NCBI RefSeq assembly: GCF_902686445.1 | Contig: NC_062232.1 | Coordinates: forward strand, 88,894,932-88,958,931 | Source of the DNA: Sciurus carolinensis | Taxonomy: Eukaryota; Chordata; Mammalia; Rodentia; Sciuridae | Length of the DNA: 64,000 nt | Direction of reading: 5' to 3' | Shown here: piece by piece, positions 52,072 to 62,907 of the stretch | How positions within the stretch are numbered: position 1 is the first letter of the stretch | Layout: the number at the start of each line of letters is the position of its first letter | Position numbers and translations under genes: made by a program | The notes under the pieces: model-generated | Told to the model about the DNA's origin: nothing | Databases searched by the model: none | The model's input: the letters and a program-made list of their open reading frames with translations, nothing else

Positions 52072-52310
52072 AGTGGTGGTAAAATTCATGGACTTTGGCA
52101 TCAAATAGACCCAGACTTGAATCCCAGCTCTACCACTTACTGGCTGGTGATCTTAGGCATGTTATTTTATTTCTATATGCCTCAGTTTCTCATCTATATT
52201 TGAGGAGAAAAGTACTTACCTCATAGATTTGTTATGAGAAATTAATGAAATCTTTGGGGTAGCCTGTGACACAGTGCCTAGCCTCTGGTAAAGGCTCTTG
52301 TTTCCTAACC
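52072..52310 (+). mobile_element. MIR SINE, sense
   Basis: GACTTGAATCCCAGCTCTAC, CACTTACTGGCTGGTGATCT, CCTCAGTTTCTCATCTATAT and CACAGTGCCTAGCCTCTGG. Confidence 0.88.
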
Positions 52311-53570
52311 AACTGAGGGTCACAGACACTATTTAACAACTCTGTTCCTGAAGTCTGTCTGGGAGGAAAGCATGAAGGAAATTCTGTTATCTTCCCAGTG
52401 CTTTTCACAGGGATGCAGATCTAAAGAAGGATGCACCAGGTAGTCCACCCTCATCATCTGATTAAAGAGATTTTCCAGGTCACAGTGAAGTAGTTCTAGC
52501 AGAATAACTTCATAAGCCAACAAGGCCTATTAGTAGATAGATAATTGAAAGTAATACTCCCAGAACAGAAAAGAACGGAGAAAAAGTCATCCTTCCCTAA
52601 GGACAGGTTCCCACCAACCCCCCTTGAACCCAAGAAACTGCATTTCTGACTGTCTTATAACCCCTACTTTGTCTTAGCTTCTAGCCACTCAGGGTTAAAG
52701 AAGTCCTTGTGTCTTTGTGGGCAATCAAAATTTTTTACAAATTATAGGAAGGAAATTTATATACTTTTTAAAAGTGAAGTTTAATCTCAAGAAACAGGAA
52801 GGGAAAATGATGACTATCTGGCTCAACCTCAGACTCTGAGCAACCAGAGGAAAGAGGGTTGTGTGAAAGACAAACTTTTTCTCCAACCTCTTAGTTTTTT
52901 CTTGGCTGCCTCTGGATTGATTAATTTCAGAGGAACTGAAGAGGGTCCAAGGAAGAGCCATCAAAATGATTAATAAAAGGAAGAAGCTACTGAATAGTGC
53001 TAGAAGCTTCCAGTGAAGGACAAGAAAGGGGATGGGGATGGGAAGGCTCTGGAGGCTAAAAACAAAGCATCCACTAAATACTGCGGAACTACAGGGATCT
53101 CTGGAAGCAAGGGGTGGGTGTCCTGGGCCTAGCCATCTCCATCGGCTGAGCACACCCCCATAGACCCAGCATTGAGCCACTCTGAGAGATCGAAAGAATC
53201 CTAAGGCTTGGCCTATGCCCATGAAGGTAGAGACAGGGCTGTGCCCACAAAAGGAAAAACTACTATCCAAGCCAAGAATACAAATGCTGCGACAAGGCAC
53301 TCACTCGCTGATGCACGCCAAAGGACTGGTGCAGTGAGAAGTGGTGAGCATTCCTAGGAGAAAGGGATCTTCACAGGTGGTGGGGTTGGAGCCTACAGGA
53401 AGGGACACCACGGGGCTGGGCAGAAAGAACAGAAGGCAACATAGGCCAGGAAAAGGGCAAAGCTAAAATTCAGGATGCAGGGTATGGGCAAGGAAGAGTA
53501 GGGAGCCAGACCTGTATGGCAGGAATGTGCAGTCCTCAGAAGGGCGTAGTGGGACATGGACACTAGTAGA
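52311..53570. other. Unique sequence, possible ancient CR1/L3-type relic
   Basis: Near 52,930-52,975 the + strand reads EELKRVQGRAIKMIN, which recalls the 'RVQRRATKMI' segment of CR1-clade LINEs. The 191-residue minus frame over it has no domain and is treated as chance. Confidence 0.3.
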
Positions 53571-53574
53571 AAAG

Positions 53575-53690
53575 TGTGGATTTTATGCTGCAGGTAGGTA
53601 GTGGGGAGCCACTGTAGGCTTTTGAGTAGGAGAGTATCATAGTACCAGTATGCTTTGGAAAGCTCAATCTCTTTAAGCTTCATGCACTGG
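53575..53690 (+). mobile_element. Ancient repeat fragment (same family as at 3.85-4.63 kb)
   Basis: GTGGATTTTATGCTGCAGG, GTGGGGAGCCACTGTAGGC, TTTTGAGTAGGAGAGTATCA follow an earlier part of that repeat's order. Confidence 0.45.
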
Positions 53691-53699
53691 AGGTGGAGG

Positions 53700-54738
53700 T
53701 AGGGATACCAGGCATTAAAACTACAGCCCTTAAGAATCATTCTGCATTTGTTGTCACTGGAAATGTAATCAAGTGCTGACAGGGAATGAGGCTCCGTGGA
53801 CAAAACCAGTTGGGGTCCAACAGTCTCTCTGAAAGGAAGAAACAGTCTGAGCTCCACACCCCAAGACCACAGCCTCAGTTTGCTCAGGCTTACCAGCCCA
53901 GGGAGCTGGTCATCATTCGAAGCACATCTCCCCAAGCTTAGGCTCGTACCAAGGACAGATTTCTGGGTAGATGATATCTCTGTTATAAATAGAGAATTTG
54001 ACTCCAGGTGGGAAATTCAATTTGTGGGAGCAGATGAAATCTTCTGAAACCAAGATCTGATTTCCCGAGCAAATGTCCTTTGGTCTTAATGAATAAGAGA
54101 AGGAGATAAGGGAAAAAAGAAGCTATAATTAAGCCTTTCCCCCAAATAGGAGGCTTCTTGGATTACCAGGGCCCTGCCTGCAGCGCCTTAACGAATGCTT
54201 CCCATTTCTGAGCCATGGCTTTGGAGGCAAAGAATGCCATTAAATATCGATGCATCACTTAGGAATGGTTGCAAAGTGCTTTTCCGCTCTTGTTATTCAT
54301 TAACCGTTCCCGTTTCCTACCCGCTCTGCTCTCCCCCTCCTTCCCTCACGCCAATCCTGCCATGAGTCTGGCGAGGCTGCGCATAGTTGAAATGATGAGA
54401 ACTTGCAGGCAGAAAGGTTAATCAATTGACTCCAGGTCAAACACAGCAAGTTACTGACAGTTCAGTGGTGAGAATGTTCTAGTCAGGCCTTTCTAGGGGT
54501 TATTACTTTAGCCCACCAAGACATATAAAGCAACAACCACTTTTCCTTTTGAAGTGGATTTTTGTTTCTTCTACGTCTACTGAATAGCAATCAGAGGAAC
54601 AGAAAATGAGGTTCAGAAAAGACGAAGTAAAGGAAAGAGGAATGTGTGGCAAACAAAAACAGTGAAAGGGTGGCACTGACTCCTTCCCTTCAGGCCTGAT
54701 GTCCCTGTGCTCTGCACTCTGCTCTGGTGAATTAGGCA
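53700..54738. other. Unique sequence with a candidate conserved non-coding element
   Basis: 54,110-54,480 is repeat-free, of mixed composition, with AT-rich homeodomain-type words (tataattaag, ttattcattaac, gttaatcaattgac) next to GC-rich parts. No coding support. Confidence 0.4.
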
Positions 54739-54739
54739 T

Positions 54740-54910
54740 GAAATGTAGCTAGTAACACTCGGCCTAGGAATCAGTTGCCTCTTACCTGTGTAACCTTGGA
54801 CAGTCACTTAGCCAACCTGAACCTCAACTTTCCCATCTATAAAAAGGGGATTATAATTGCCCTCCTTATCTCAGTGTGTTATTTTGAAGATCCAATTAAA
54901 CTGTAAAATC
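54740..54910 (+). mobile_element. MIR SINE, sense
   Basis: TGTGTAACCTTGGACAGTCAC, CCTCAACTTTCCCATCTATA and AAAGGGGATTATAATTGCC. Confidence 0.82.
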
Positions 54911-55164
54911 TTTTATCCATGTTAGAGATTATCCAGGGAAACCAGGAAAGGCCCTCAAACTCCTCAGCTATCTCCCACCCCACTATTAATCACAACTCTG
55001 GAGAAATATCTTGAAAGTTTAGCTTTGAACAAAGTGCAAACTATTGGGAGGTAACTCATTGACACATCAGGGTCAAAGAATTTATCAGGTCTGCAGGGAC
55101 CGCCCCCCCCCCCCAGGGCTTTTAGGTTGATTTAAACACTTTTTCTTCCTTAGGGTCTTTTGAA
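54911..55164. other. No supported feature; C-homopolymer
   Basis: Contains a C run at about 55,103-55,115. Otherwise unique. Confidence 0.5.
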
Positions 55165-55175
55165 GGCTATACATC

Positions 55176-55405
55176 TTTATTTTATTTATTTATTTATTTA
55201 TTTTTGGTACCAGGGATTGAACCCAGGGGTGCTTAACCATGGAGGCACATCCCCAGCCCTTTTTATTTTTTATTTGGAGACAGGACCTCGGAAAGTTGCT
55301 TAGGGTCTTGCTAAGTTGCTGAGGCTGGCTTTGAACTGGTGATCCTCCTGCCTCAGCTTCCTGAGACTGAGATTACAGGTTATACATCAGCTATCCACCA
55401 CACCT
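55176..55405 (-). mobile_element. MEN SINE, antisense, with 11-bp TSD
   Basis: (TTTA)n tail, GGTACCAGGGATTGAACCC, CACATCCCCAGCCC, GGAGACAGGACCTCG, CTCCTGCCTCAGCTTCC, with a small insert near the end. TSD GGCTATACATC at 55,165-55,175 and 55,406-55,416. Confidence 0.92.
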
Positions 55406-55419
55406 GGCTATACATCGAT

Positions 55420-57430
55420 TTTTGTGTGGTGTTTTCCTTCCAGAGCAGTTCCAGGTACATTCTTCTTTAGGTCAGCATCACTATAAAAAGCATGGGGACA
55501 CACACTGAATTTTTCCTCATGTTTTCCCTGGGAGAGACCTTAGGCACAGAGGTTAAGTGTTCATGACCACAGTTGTCTATCAGAATGGAGAGCCTATTGG
55601 AGGCACCCAGTCTTCTGCTCTCCAACCTCTGTATGTTTCCTGTCCATCCAATTTCCCCCTAACCTAGCCCTACTCAGGCAGAGATGAGGAAGGGTGAGGA
55701 GCCCAGCTCCTGGCAACCCTGCCTCAAGCACACACTGGGGCTCCCTCATGGGGAATAGCTGTGCTGGTGGCAATGGCAGCAAGCACTTGGCATCTGACAG
55801 GCTCCATCAGCATCAATTTAAATTGGTGTTTTGCTTCCTAACTCCAGGAGGGCAAACATGCCTAAGATGCCAGCAGGGGGGAGAGAAAGAAGGCGTCTGA
55901 GGAAGCAATGGGCAATTCCCCAGAGCCTGTCAATTCAGCTTCCACTCCAAGGCCTTCCTGAGCCACTGGCCTCTCTGCGGGGCTCCCTCTGCATCAGGGA
56001 GGTGGGTGAGGAGGAGGCAGCAGCTTGGAAGCTCTCTCTAGAGAAAGAACAAAAAGAAGAAGAAGAAAGAGGAGGAAGAAGAGGAGGAAAGGATAAAGGA
56101 GGCCTCAAGCTGTGGCCAAGGCTGATGGGCTTTGCCCCAGTGAGGTCCTCTTAGTCCTAGCCCCCAACCCTTTAGAGAGATGCCTTCCTCTCTTCAGGCC
56201 TGCTTATGCTGTACTTTGATGCAGTCAATACCTAGGCCCAAGGGCTTTGTTCAGTAGAGTCCTGAACTTTAGGGTGTAGCCTAGGAATCAGCCTTTTCAC
56301 TGCCACAGAGAGATTTTGGTGCAGCTGGGTTAAGGTCCATAGCTTCAGAAATGCTGCACTAGAGCTCCTCCTCCCCCAGCCCACCACACCCCAAGAAAAC
56401 ATCCCTGGTCAGTGTCTCATTCCCTCACAGCTCTGCTCTCTGAGAGGTGACAGGCAATCTGATAGATTTATTCAGGCGAGTGCATTAATGGGCACTAATG
56501 ACTTAATGTGCTGTCCATTCCAGATAACATGTACAATTTACCAGGACCTTCTGGAGACTAGGCCTTCACCCGGAGGAGAATTTCCGGCTTATACAGCTGG
56601 AGGGCAGGTGAATTTGAGTAAGGGGATAACTGGCATCACACCAAGTGCATGGCTGCCCACACCCTCTGGGACCTAGGGCTGCGGCTGGCTCTGTGGTGAG
56701 TCTTGTGGGGGAAATGGAGCCTGACAACAAGACAGGCTCCCCCACCATGCCCACACACCCCAATGCTCCAAACTCAAGTCATTCTTTCTGTTCTCCACTG
56801 TCTTCAACAGAGATGGTGAGGCAAAAGGCAAGCAGGTTCCAACATTTCGCATTCATTCAGCACTTCTCAAATGGGAGCCTCCATACCTCCTATGCGGTTT
56901 ACAGAGCAACAGATAAAACAGTACCTCTTTTTGGATCTTGAATTTATGCAAGGATTTTAGAGACTCACAGTACTTTTGTGGTAAATCACATACCAGTATA
57001 CTATAAAGCAGAATGTGGAAAGTCATATATGTTTTCAAAACAAAGTGTGAGATGTCAAAGAAATTTTATGCCTTTGACCACTTTGGCCTCTACCTCCAGA
57101 GTCTCATTTTAGTCTATGGTTAAGGATTCTGAATTTATCTGTTTGTCTGAAAGGTCAAGAAATACTGCCAATTGCCATCTATGTTTATCTAAGTATGAAT
57201 TAATTTATCAGATTATTTAAGACTAGGAATGGATAAATTTTGATGGGGGGCACAGATTGCATTTAGAAAACACACAAAGTCTGAGAGGTCATCTAGGGAA
57301 GGACTCTCAGAAAGGATTTCAGAAGAAAGGGGCTTATCAAGGGAAGGTGTTTCTATGTGTCCTGGAAGGAAATCTTGTCAACTGAGCACTTACTAGGGAA
57401 CTAAAATGGGCAGAAGCAGAGAATACTGAG
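55420..57430. other. Unique, GC-richer sequence upstream of the promoter region
   Basis: Repeat-poor. 56,040-56,105 is a GA-rich tract. 56,460-56,560 has TTAATGGGCACTAATGAC and TTAATGTGC, a candidate regulatory cluster. Frames here are short and without domains. Confidence 0.45.
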
Positions 57431-57449
57431 ATTGAAACAGGCAGTTTCT

Positions 57450-57547
57450 TTCTTTTTTTTTTTTTTTTTTGTGGTGCTGGGGATTTGAACCCAGGGCCTT
57501 GTGCTTGCGAGGTAAGCACTCTACCAACTGACCTATATCCCCAACCC
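57450..57547 (-). mobile_element. ID SINE (BC1-like class), antisense, 15-bp TSD
   Basis: Poly-T, GTGGTGCTGGGGATTTGAAC, CCTTGTGCTTGCGAGG and CTACCAACTGACCTATATCC. Exact TSD AAACAGGCAGTTTCT at 57,435-57,449 and 57,548-57,562. Confidence 0.92.
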
Positions 57548-57562
57548 AAAACAGGCAGTTTC

Positions 57563-58468
57563 TCAGAAGCACCAGAGATACACTGGGGTTTATCTATGTA
57601 AAGAGTGTCCCCCTGACACCAAGCCTTAGAGAGGAACATCATGACCCACTTCTGGTCACCGGAGTACCACAGTGGGCGAACCACAGTTCTGACCCAAGGA
57701 TCCCTCTCCCATAACTGGGTAATACTCCAGCAAGTTGTAGTGTGGGGAGCAGCTGCATTTGAGGCAAGAGGGTCCCTGCCAGTCAGCTGATGTCCATGAA
57801 GTGACTGGCTGGCATTTGCAGTTCATCAGGTGGGAGTCATTCCATCCTTGGCCTTCAGTGTCTCCCAAACCACACCCAGTAGTAAGCAGGCTTAGTGAGC
57901 ATATGAAGAGCCACTAAAAAGTCCTCTTAGGATGATGCCCAGCCTTTTAACCTCCCTTCTCCTAGGGACAAATGTTTTGAAATGGCCCTTTCCATTCCCA
58001 TCTTTGTCTTTGGCCTTCTCTTTCTCACTCAGCTTTCCGCTAGCACACAATATCCCCAGCAGCTGGGGAGATTCCTCTCCCTTTTCCTCCACACACCCCG
58101 TCCTCAACACCAGTGCCTTCATTGACCCCAGATACTTGCTTGAAAGGCAAGATGGGGAATAAAGGGTTGGGGGTTGAAAAATTATAATGAAAGTTCCCTT
58201 CTTGATCTTTCCGATTACATCATCCTCTCTTCCACCATTCCATGGCCTGCCTAGTCAATCTAACAGTTCCCATGCTGCCTTAAGCAGCCTCACTCCCTAC
58301 CCCGAACATGGATGACACTCAGCTGTCCACTCATTTATCTTTTCCTGGGTGCTAATGGGTGGGTGGGTAGTTTCAGCAGAGACAGGCAGCTTAGTAATGT
58401 CTCTCCATTGAAAAGGCTAGCAGCTTGTCTCTTCTGTGTAATCTTAGTTGAAGGCTTGGATTCAGAGT
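57563..58468. other. No supported feature
   Basis: Unique-looking. Short overlapping frames on both strands near 57,900-58,160 with no domain. Confidence 0.45.
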
Positions 58469-58469
58469 T

Positions 58470-58705
58470 TTTGGAGACATCACTCTGTAGTCGAATAGGC
58501 ATGGGTTCAACTCCTGGATTAGGCCCTACCAGCTGTGTGACCTCGTAGAAATTACTTAGCCTCTCTGAGCCTTCAGTTTCCTTTAAAATAAGAACAAGCA
58601 TAGTATCTACCCTCTTGGGTTTATTGTAAGGATTAAAGGTGATAATGCATATGAAATGCTGACACAGTGCCTGGCCTGTAATAAGTTCTCAATAAAGGTT
58701 AGCAA
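58470..58705 (+). mobile_element. MIR SINE, sense
   Basis: GCATGGGTTCAACTCCTGGA, CAGCTGTGTGACCTCG, GCCTCTCTGAGCCTTCAG and CACAGTGCCTGGCCTGTAAT. Nearly full length. Confidence 0.88.
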
Positions 58706-58737
58706 TGATAATAATCATTATTCTTAGTGGTCATTTT

Positions 58738-58985
58738 GTGGTTAGAATCCAGGTTCCACCATTTATTGCTACATGAGTCTTGGCTTCTTCCTTTGCAAAA
58801 TTAAGGATAATGATATTACCTGGTAAGAAGGTGGTGGTGATCATGAAATGAGTTAATACATCGAAAGCTCTCAGGGAAGGCCGGGTGTCCTATCAAGAGA
58901 GTGGAACTATTATATCCCCTGAGATGAAGAACCATCCTCTTTTCTTAAGAACCTTAGCAGAGTGCCCAGCTCACAGTGAGTGATG
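58738..58985 (+). mobile_element. MIR SINE, sense, diverged
   Basis: GTTAGAATCCAGGTTCCACC, GAGTCTTGGCTTCTTCCTTT, GGATAATGATATTACCTGG and GAGTGCCCAGCTCACAGTG. A second MIR directly after the first. Confidence 0.65.
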
Positions 58986-59358
58986 GGTCACCAAATGGTA
59001 GTCAGTATTACTATTATTACTGGAGGCCAAGAGACTGTCCATCTATCCTATTCTCAGTTAACAGTGAGTTGGTTACTTGGTTGTTAAGTGCTGATTACAA
59101 ACCAAGGTGCCAGTGAAATTGGGCTGCCTCCATCTCTCTCAGTGAGTAGGGGAGAGAAATAGTGCCACTTATTAGTTTCATCTCAGTGTACCAATTTCAA
59201 TAGGAAATAGACTCCTAGCTGAATCATCTTCATTTGTTATCCAATTGCCACATAATTTGAAGACCCTGAACTCTTGCCCCTCCTTACGAAATTTCAGTGA
59301 GACTGGATCAAGGGTCCCAGTTTTACACACCAGTGTTTATTTTGCTGCATCTGGGCAT
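58986..59358. other. No supported feature
   Basis: Unique-looking sequence. Confidence 0.45.
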
Positions 59359-59372
59359 AAGAATATTGAAGA

Positions 59373-59502
59373 GGATTGGGGGTGTAGCTCAGTGGTAGAG
59401 CGCTGACTAGCACATGTGAGGCACTGGGTTCCATTCTCAGCACAGCCTAAAAACAAATAAATAAAATAAAGGTATTGTGTCCATCTACAACTAAAAAAAA
59501 AA
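59373..59502 (+). mobile_element. ID-type SINE with 14-bp TSD
   Basis: GATTGGGGGTGTAGCTCAG, GGTAGAGCGCTGACTAGC, GGGTTCCATTCTCAGCAC and GTGTCCATCTACAACTAA. TSD AAGAATaTTGAAGA at 59,359-59,372 and AAGAATgTTGAAGA at 59,503-59,516. Confidence 0.93.
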
Positions 59503-59798
59503 AAGAATGTTGAAGAATTTTCACCAGGCCTTCTCTGCACACCTCTTGCTTCCCTTCCACCTTCTTTTCAGTTGGGCATAAGGAGTATACACAGTTTGTC
59601 AAGCAACAATATCAAAGACACCCTAATTACATGATTCTCCCTAATTACATGATTACTATGGGGAGTCTTCCCCATAGTAGTGAAACTGGCCAGCGTGCAA
59701 AGCAGGTTGGAGAGCTCACTTTGACCAAGCACTAGAAACAATGCAAACAATGCAAATGTCCCTTCAGACTGGAATTAGGCAGAATCAGAACAAAAGGG

Positions 59799-59990
59799 GA
59801 GCCAGGAGCAGTGGCAGGCACACCTGTCATCCCAGTTAATCAGGCTGCTAAGGCAGGAGGATCACAAATACCTGGGCAACCTAGTGAGATGCTGTTTCAA
59901 AATTAAAAAATAAAAAGGACTGGGGATGTAGCTCAGTGGTACCTGGGTTCAATCTCCAATACCAAAAACAAATAAAAAGAATAAAATGGG
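59799..59990 (+). mobile_element. MEN SINE
   Basis: GAGCCAGGAGCAGTGGCAGG, GGACTGGGGATGTAGCTCAG and GGGTTCAATCTCCAATACC. About 10 bp of the ID anticodon arm are missing. Confidence 0.9.
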
Positions 59991-60034
59991 GTGTTTTAGT
60001 AGATGACTAGGAGGCATGTGGTTTTAAAAAGGAT

Positions 60035-60200
60035 GGTTACTGTTTGTTGAGACATTTTGCATCCATTTTCTCATTGAACACTCCAAATAACTCCACGAGA
60101 TAGGTCCTGCCATCATCTTCATCACAGGGGTGAGGCTTAGAGAGGTTAAGTGACCTACCTAAGCTCATACCACTAGTAAGAAGCAGATTCCAAAAGTTGC
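60035..60200 (-). mobile_element. MIR SINE, antisense
   Basis: CATCCATTTTCTCATTGAAC, CTCCACGAGATAGGTCCTGC and GAGAGGTTAAGTGACCTACC. Confidence 0.8.
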
Positions 60201-60249
60201 ACACTTATTCACTATCTTAAACCAGACAGTATCTCGCTGGTCACTCAGG

Positions 60250-60729
60250 AGCCCTCACACATGCATTTGTAAAGGGACACAGTCTCTCCCCACACAATTC
60301 CACTTTGCTTTTGTTTACCACACAGCAGATTGACTAGAGACTGGGCATATGTTTGAGGGAGCCCGGCAAACAGCAGAAGAAGGCTAATCAAAATCATACA
60401 ATAGACTTGCTTTAGTTATTAACTGATGTTTTATTGTAAGAATTGATACAAACCAACTTGTTGGTAGCTGTATAATTAATAATAAAGACTGAACTGGGTG
60501 AGAATCAGGGGACCTAAGAGCGGATCCTACCCTGAGACACTGCCCCTCAAGAAAGCAAGTTGGGAACTGTCTGGCTGCAAATACTATTATTCATAGTGGA
60601 CAGCTGGTTCCAGGCTTGCTTCCCAGTCCCTGGAGACAGGAGGCCAACTCTGCCCTGATTCTCTTCACCTCTCTTCTTGGGAAGGAATGGAAATCAGATC
60701 TGAGTCACTTCCCTTGTTAGACTTTGTGC

Positions 60730-60761
<32 letters not shown>

Positions 60762-62379
60762 ACGCGCGTGCACGCGATAACTCAGTGTGTCTGTGACCTC
60801 ACATGTCACTCCATGTGTGCTCCGTATGTGTCTTGTTCCTTAGAGAATCTTCTTGCACGTGGGTCTGTTTGCATGTTTGCCGGGAAAGGAATGCTTCGCG
60901 TTTTTCTCCCTGCATGTCTTCACTTTCTCTAGTCATCTTATTTCAATGATTCTATCAGCTTGCGTTCCCAGCCTAGGCTACCCGCATCCAGATGCAGGGA
61001 ATTTCCATCCTTTTTTTCAACATAGGAAGCACAGGAAGGAAGCAAAAAGTGTGCTCAGTGGATGGATGGTCAAATCTGCTAGTCAGCTACTCCACTGCTG
61101 ATCCCAGCTGCGGAGAGCCACAGAGCCCTGAGCTTGGAGCTCTATTCTGTATCCTGGAAATCCCACACAGCTTAGGAGAACATCCTCTGGCCCCACAATT
61201 GCCCCTCAGCAGCCCTCCAGCCTCTTCTGAAGCTTTATTCAAGTGCTTCAATAGAACTCGAAGTGAGGGAAAGATTCCAACTGGAATGGGTCCCTTTTTT
61301 TGGCCAATAGCCTCCCTTTCAGAATCCAGGAACACCGGGGAATCAGATGGAGGAGGGCTCACTTTTCACCTTAGAACTTCTGAAACGCTAATGGGCAGAC
61401 GTCAGCTATCTCTCCAATGTGCCACTGACAATCAAAGTCGCCATGTATTTGGCATCACCAGCAGCTCTTGAACTTCAACATTTTTCTCTTTCCTGGTCTC
61501 AGCTCTGCCCTCCCAGACCCACTTTCCAGCTTCCCAGTCCCTCTGAGTTCCCATTGAGGCTGCCCTTTGCTTGGGGAAGAAGAGTGGCCTTTTTCTTGGT
61601 CCTCAAAACTCCTCCAAGGGGGTCTGGACCCGACTGGGAGACCACGAGCCTCTCTTGAAAACTCAGCTGCTACATGTTTAGTATTCACAGCGTGTCTCTA
61701 AAAAAATGTCCTGAGATCATTCATCAGGCACTGTGCTGTGTGCCTAGCTGCTCTCCTTCAGGGTGTGTTTGTGCCTGTATGTGTGTGTGGCCAGGACCCT
61801 CCCTCCATCTGCTGGCGAACACACATGCACACACACCTTAACCTCCTTCCCTTCTCACCAAACCAAACGCCTGCTATAAAGCAGACCTTGCCAGCTGGAA
61901 GATTGCGCTCTCACTGAGGTGGGTTCCCGGGCTGGGCCTGGGCTCCAAGCCCCGTAAGCTCGCTCCAGTGCTGGGGTGAGGTGCTGCGAACAGGAGCCTG
62001 AGCGGAAACTCAAGGTGCGTGTGAACATTGGCTGTGGTGACCAGAAAGGGAGCTGCAGGGAGGGCATCCCCAGCAGAAGGCGAGCAAACAAGAGGCGAAA
62101 AGCAAGGTCAGGGGCCAGGGAATGGACTCCCTGAAGCTAGCATTCCCGCTGCCCCTTCTTCTCCGCAGTTCCCTCCTCCCCCGCCGCCGGTTTCCCGGGT
62201 TCACTTTGGAAATTGGCTTGCCCTCTTGGCTGCCAGCAGTTCCCGGCAGAGCCTAGCCTGAACGGTCAGGTTCAAGAAGTGAGGCAGCGCCGGGCTGGAT
62301 AGCTGGGTTGCTGGGTCCTGTCTTGGGAGATTCTTTCCCCAATTGTCAATTTCGTGTTTATTTTTAGTTGTGACCCGAG
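60250..62379. other. Unique upstream flank of the CpG-island promoter
   Basis: Repeat-poor. 60,380-60,490 is AT-rich unique sequence with clustered TAAT words. A TATAAA lies at 61,875 and an AAG|GTGCGT donor-like site at 62,012-62,020 (possible alternative first exon). No coding region recognised. Confidence 0.4.
60726..60778. repeat. (GT)n microsatellite with CGCG flanks
   Basis: TGTGCGCGTGTG, then a long TG run, then GTGCACGCGCGTGCACGCG. Alternating purine-pyrimidine, so a Z-DNA candidate. Confidence 0.95.
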
Positions 62380-62617
62380 CCAGGAGCTGTGCCTTTAAGC
62401 CGCTTTCCCATTCGGGGAAACCGACGCCAGCACTTGAGGGTCGGGAGGCGCCGGAGAGGCCCCCTCATTCTGCACTCCCCCCTCCCCTCCCCTCCCCTCC
62501 CCCTCCCCCCGCCCCTTCTCCCCTCCCCTCCTCGGCCGTCCGGCCGCCTCGCCGCCATCCGTCACCTCGCAGCCTGCCGCACTCCTGGAGCGAGAGAGCG
62601 ACGAGCGAGCCACGGCG

Positions 62618-62779
62618 ATGGTGCCGCCCGCGGCGCAGCCATGGAGCCCGCCCGAGGAGCCCGCGCGCGCCGCTGCCAACCTGCCCGCAGCCCGCCGCCT
62701 GCGCGCCAGCTCCCCGCGTCCCGGGCCAGCTGCTGCCGCCCGGCCAACCTCTGCCCGCCCCGCTGCCCGGCGCCACTGA
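62618..62779 (+). CDS. Upstream ORF 1 (53 codons)
   Basis: MVPPAAQPWSPPEEPARAAA to a TGA at 62,777-62,779. Context gcgATGg has G at -3 and +4. Overlaps uORF 2 in another frame. A leader element rather than a known protein. Confidence 0.35.
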   Translation: MVPPAAQPWSPPEEPARAAANLPAARRLRASSPRPGPAAAARPTSARPAARRH

Positions 62780-62820
62780 GCCCCACGCCCGTACCGGGCT
62801 CGGGGGCACCGGCGCCCTAG
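62641..62820 (+). CDS. Upstream ORF 2 (59 codons) with a strong start context
   Basis: MEPARGARARRCQPARSPPP to a TAG at 62,818-62,820. gcagccATGGag is close to an ideal Kozak context. It ends 81 bp before the splice donor, so it would act as an upstream ORF if the exon is transcribed as proposed. A real short N-terminus is less likely because the stop precedes the junction. Confidence 0.4.
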   Translation: MEPARGARARRCQPARSPPPARQLPASRASCCRPANLCPPRCPAPLSPTPVPGSGAPAP

Positions 62821-62896
62821 TCCCGCCGCCGTCGCCGCCGCCTCTGCGCCGCCGCTGCCGCGCCGCCGAGGCGGAGGAGGAGGAGGAAGAGGAGGA

Positions 62897-62907
62897 GGAA
62901 GGTAAGA
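62897..62907 (+). other. Splice donor
   Basis: GGAAG|GTAAGA: exon ends at 62,901, GT at 62,902-62,903. Nine-base match to the U1 consensus MAG|GTRAGT is nearly complete. Confidence 0.75.

Larger units (their letters stand above)
62505..62901 (+). other. Probable 5'-untranslated first exon of an unidentified gene
   Basis: The exon start is a guess downstream of the GC box. The end is well supported: GGAGGAAG|GTAAGA, with the intron starting at 62,902, matches the U1 consensus. ATGs at 62,618 and 62,641 open only short frames that end before the donor, so the main start codon is likely in a later exon. A GCC-rich and then (GGA)n-rich sequence precedes the donor. The gene continues beyond the right edge. 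I do not recognise it. Confidence 0.65.

Noticed and set aside
52725..53935. Minus-strand frames of 191 and 180 residues
   Set aside because: No recognisable domain, no splice or promoter context, and part overlaps ancient repeat relics. Length alone is not convincing.
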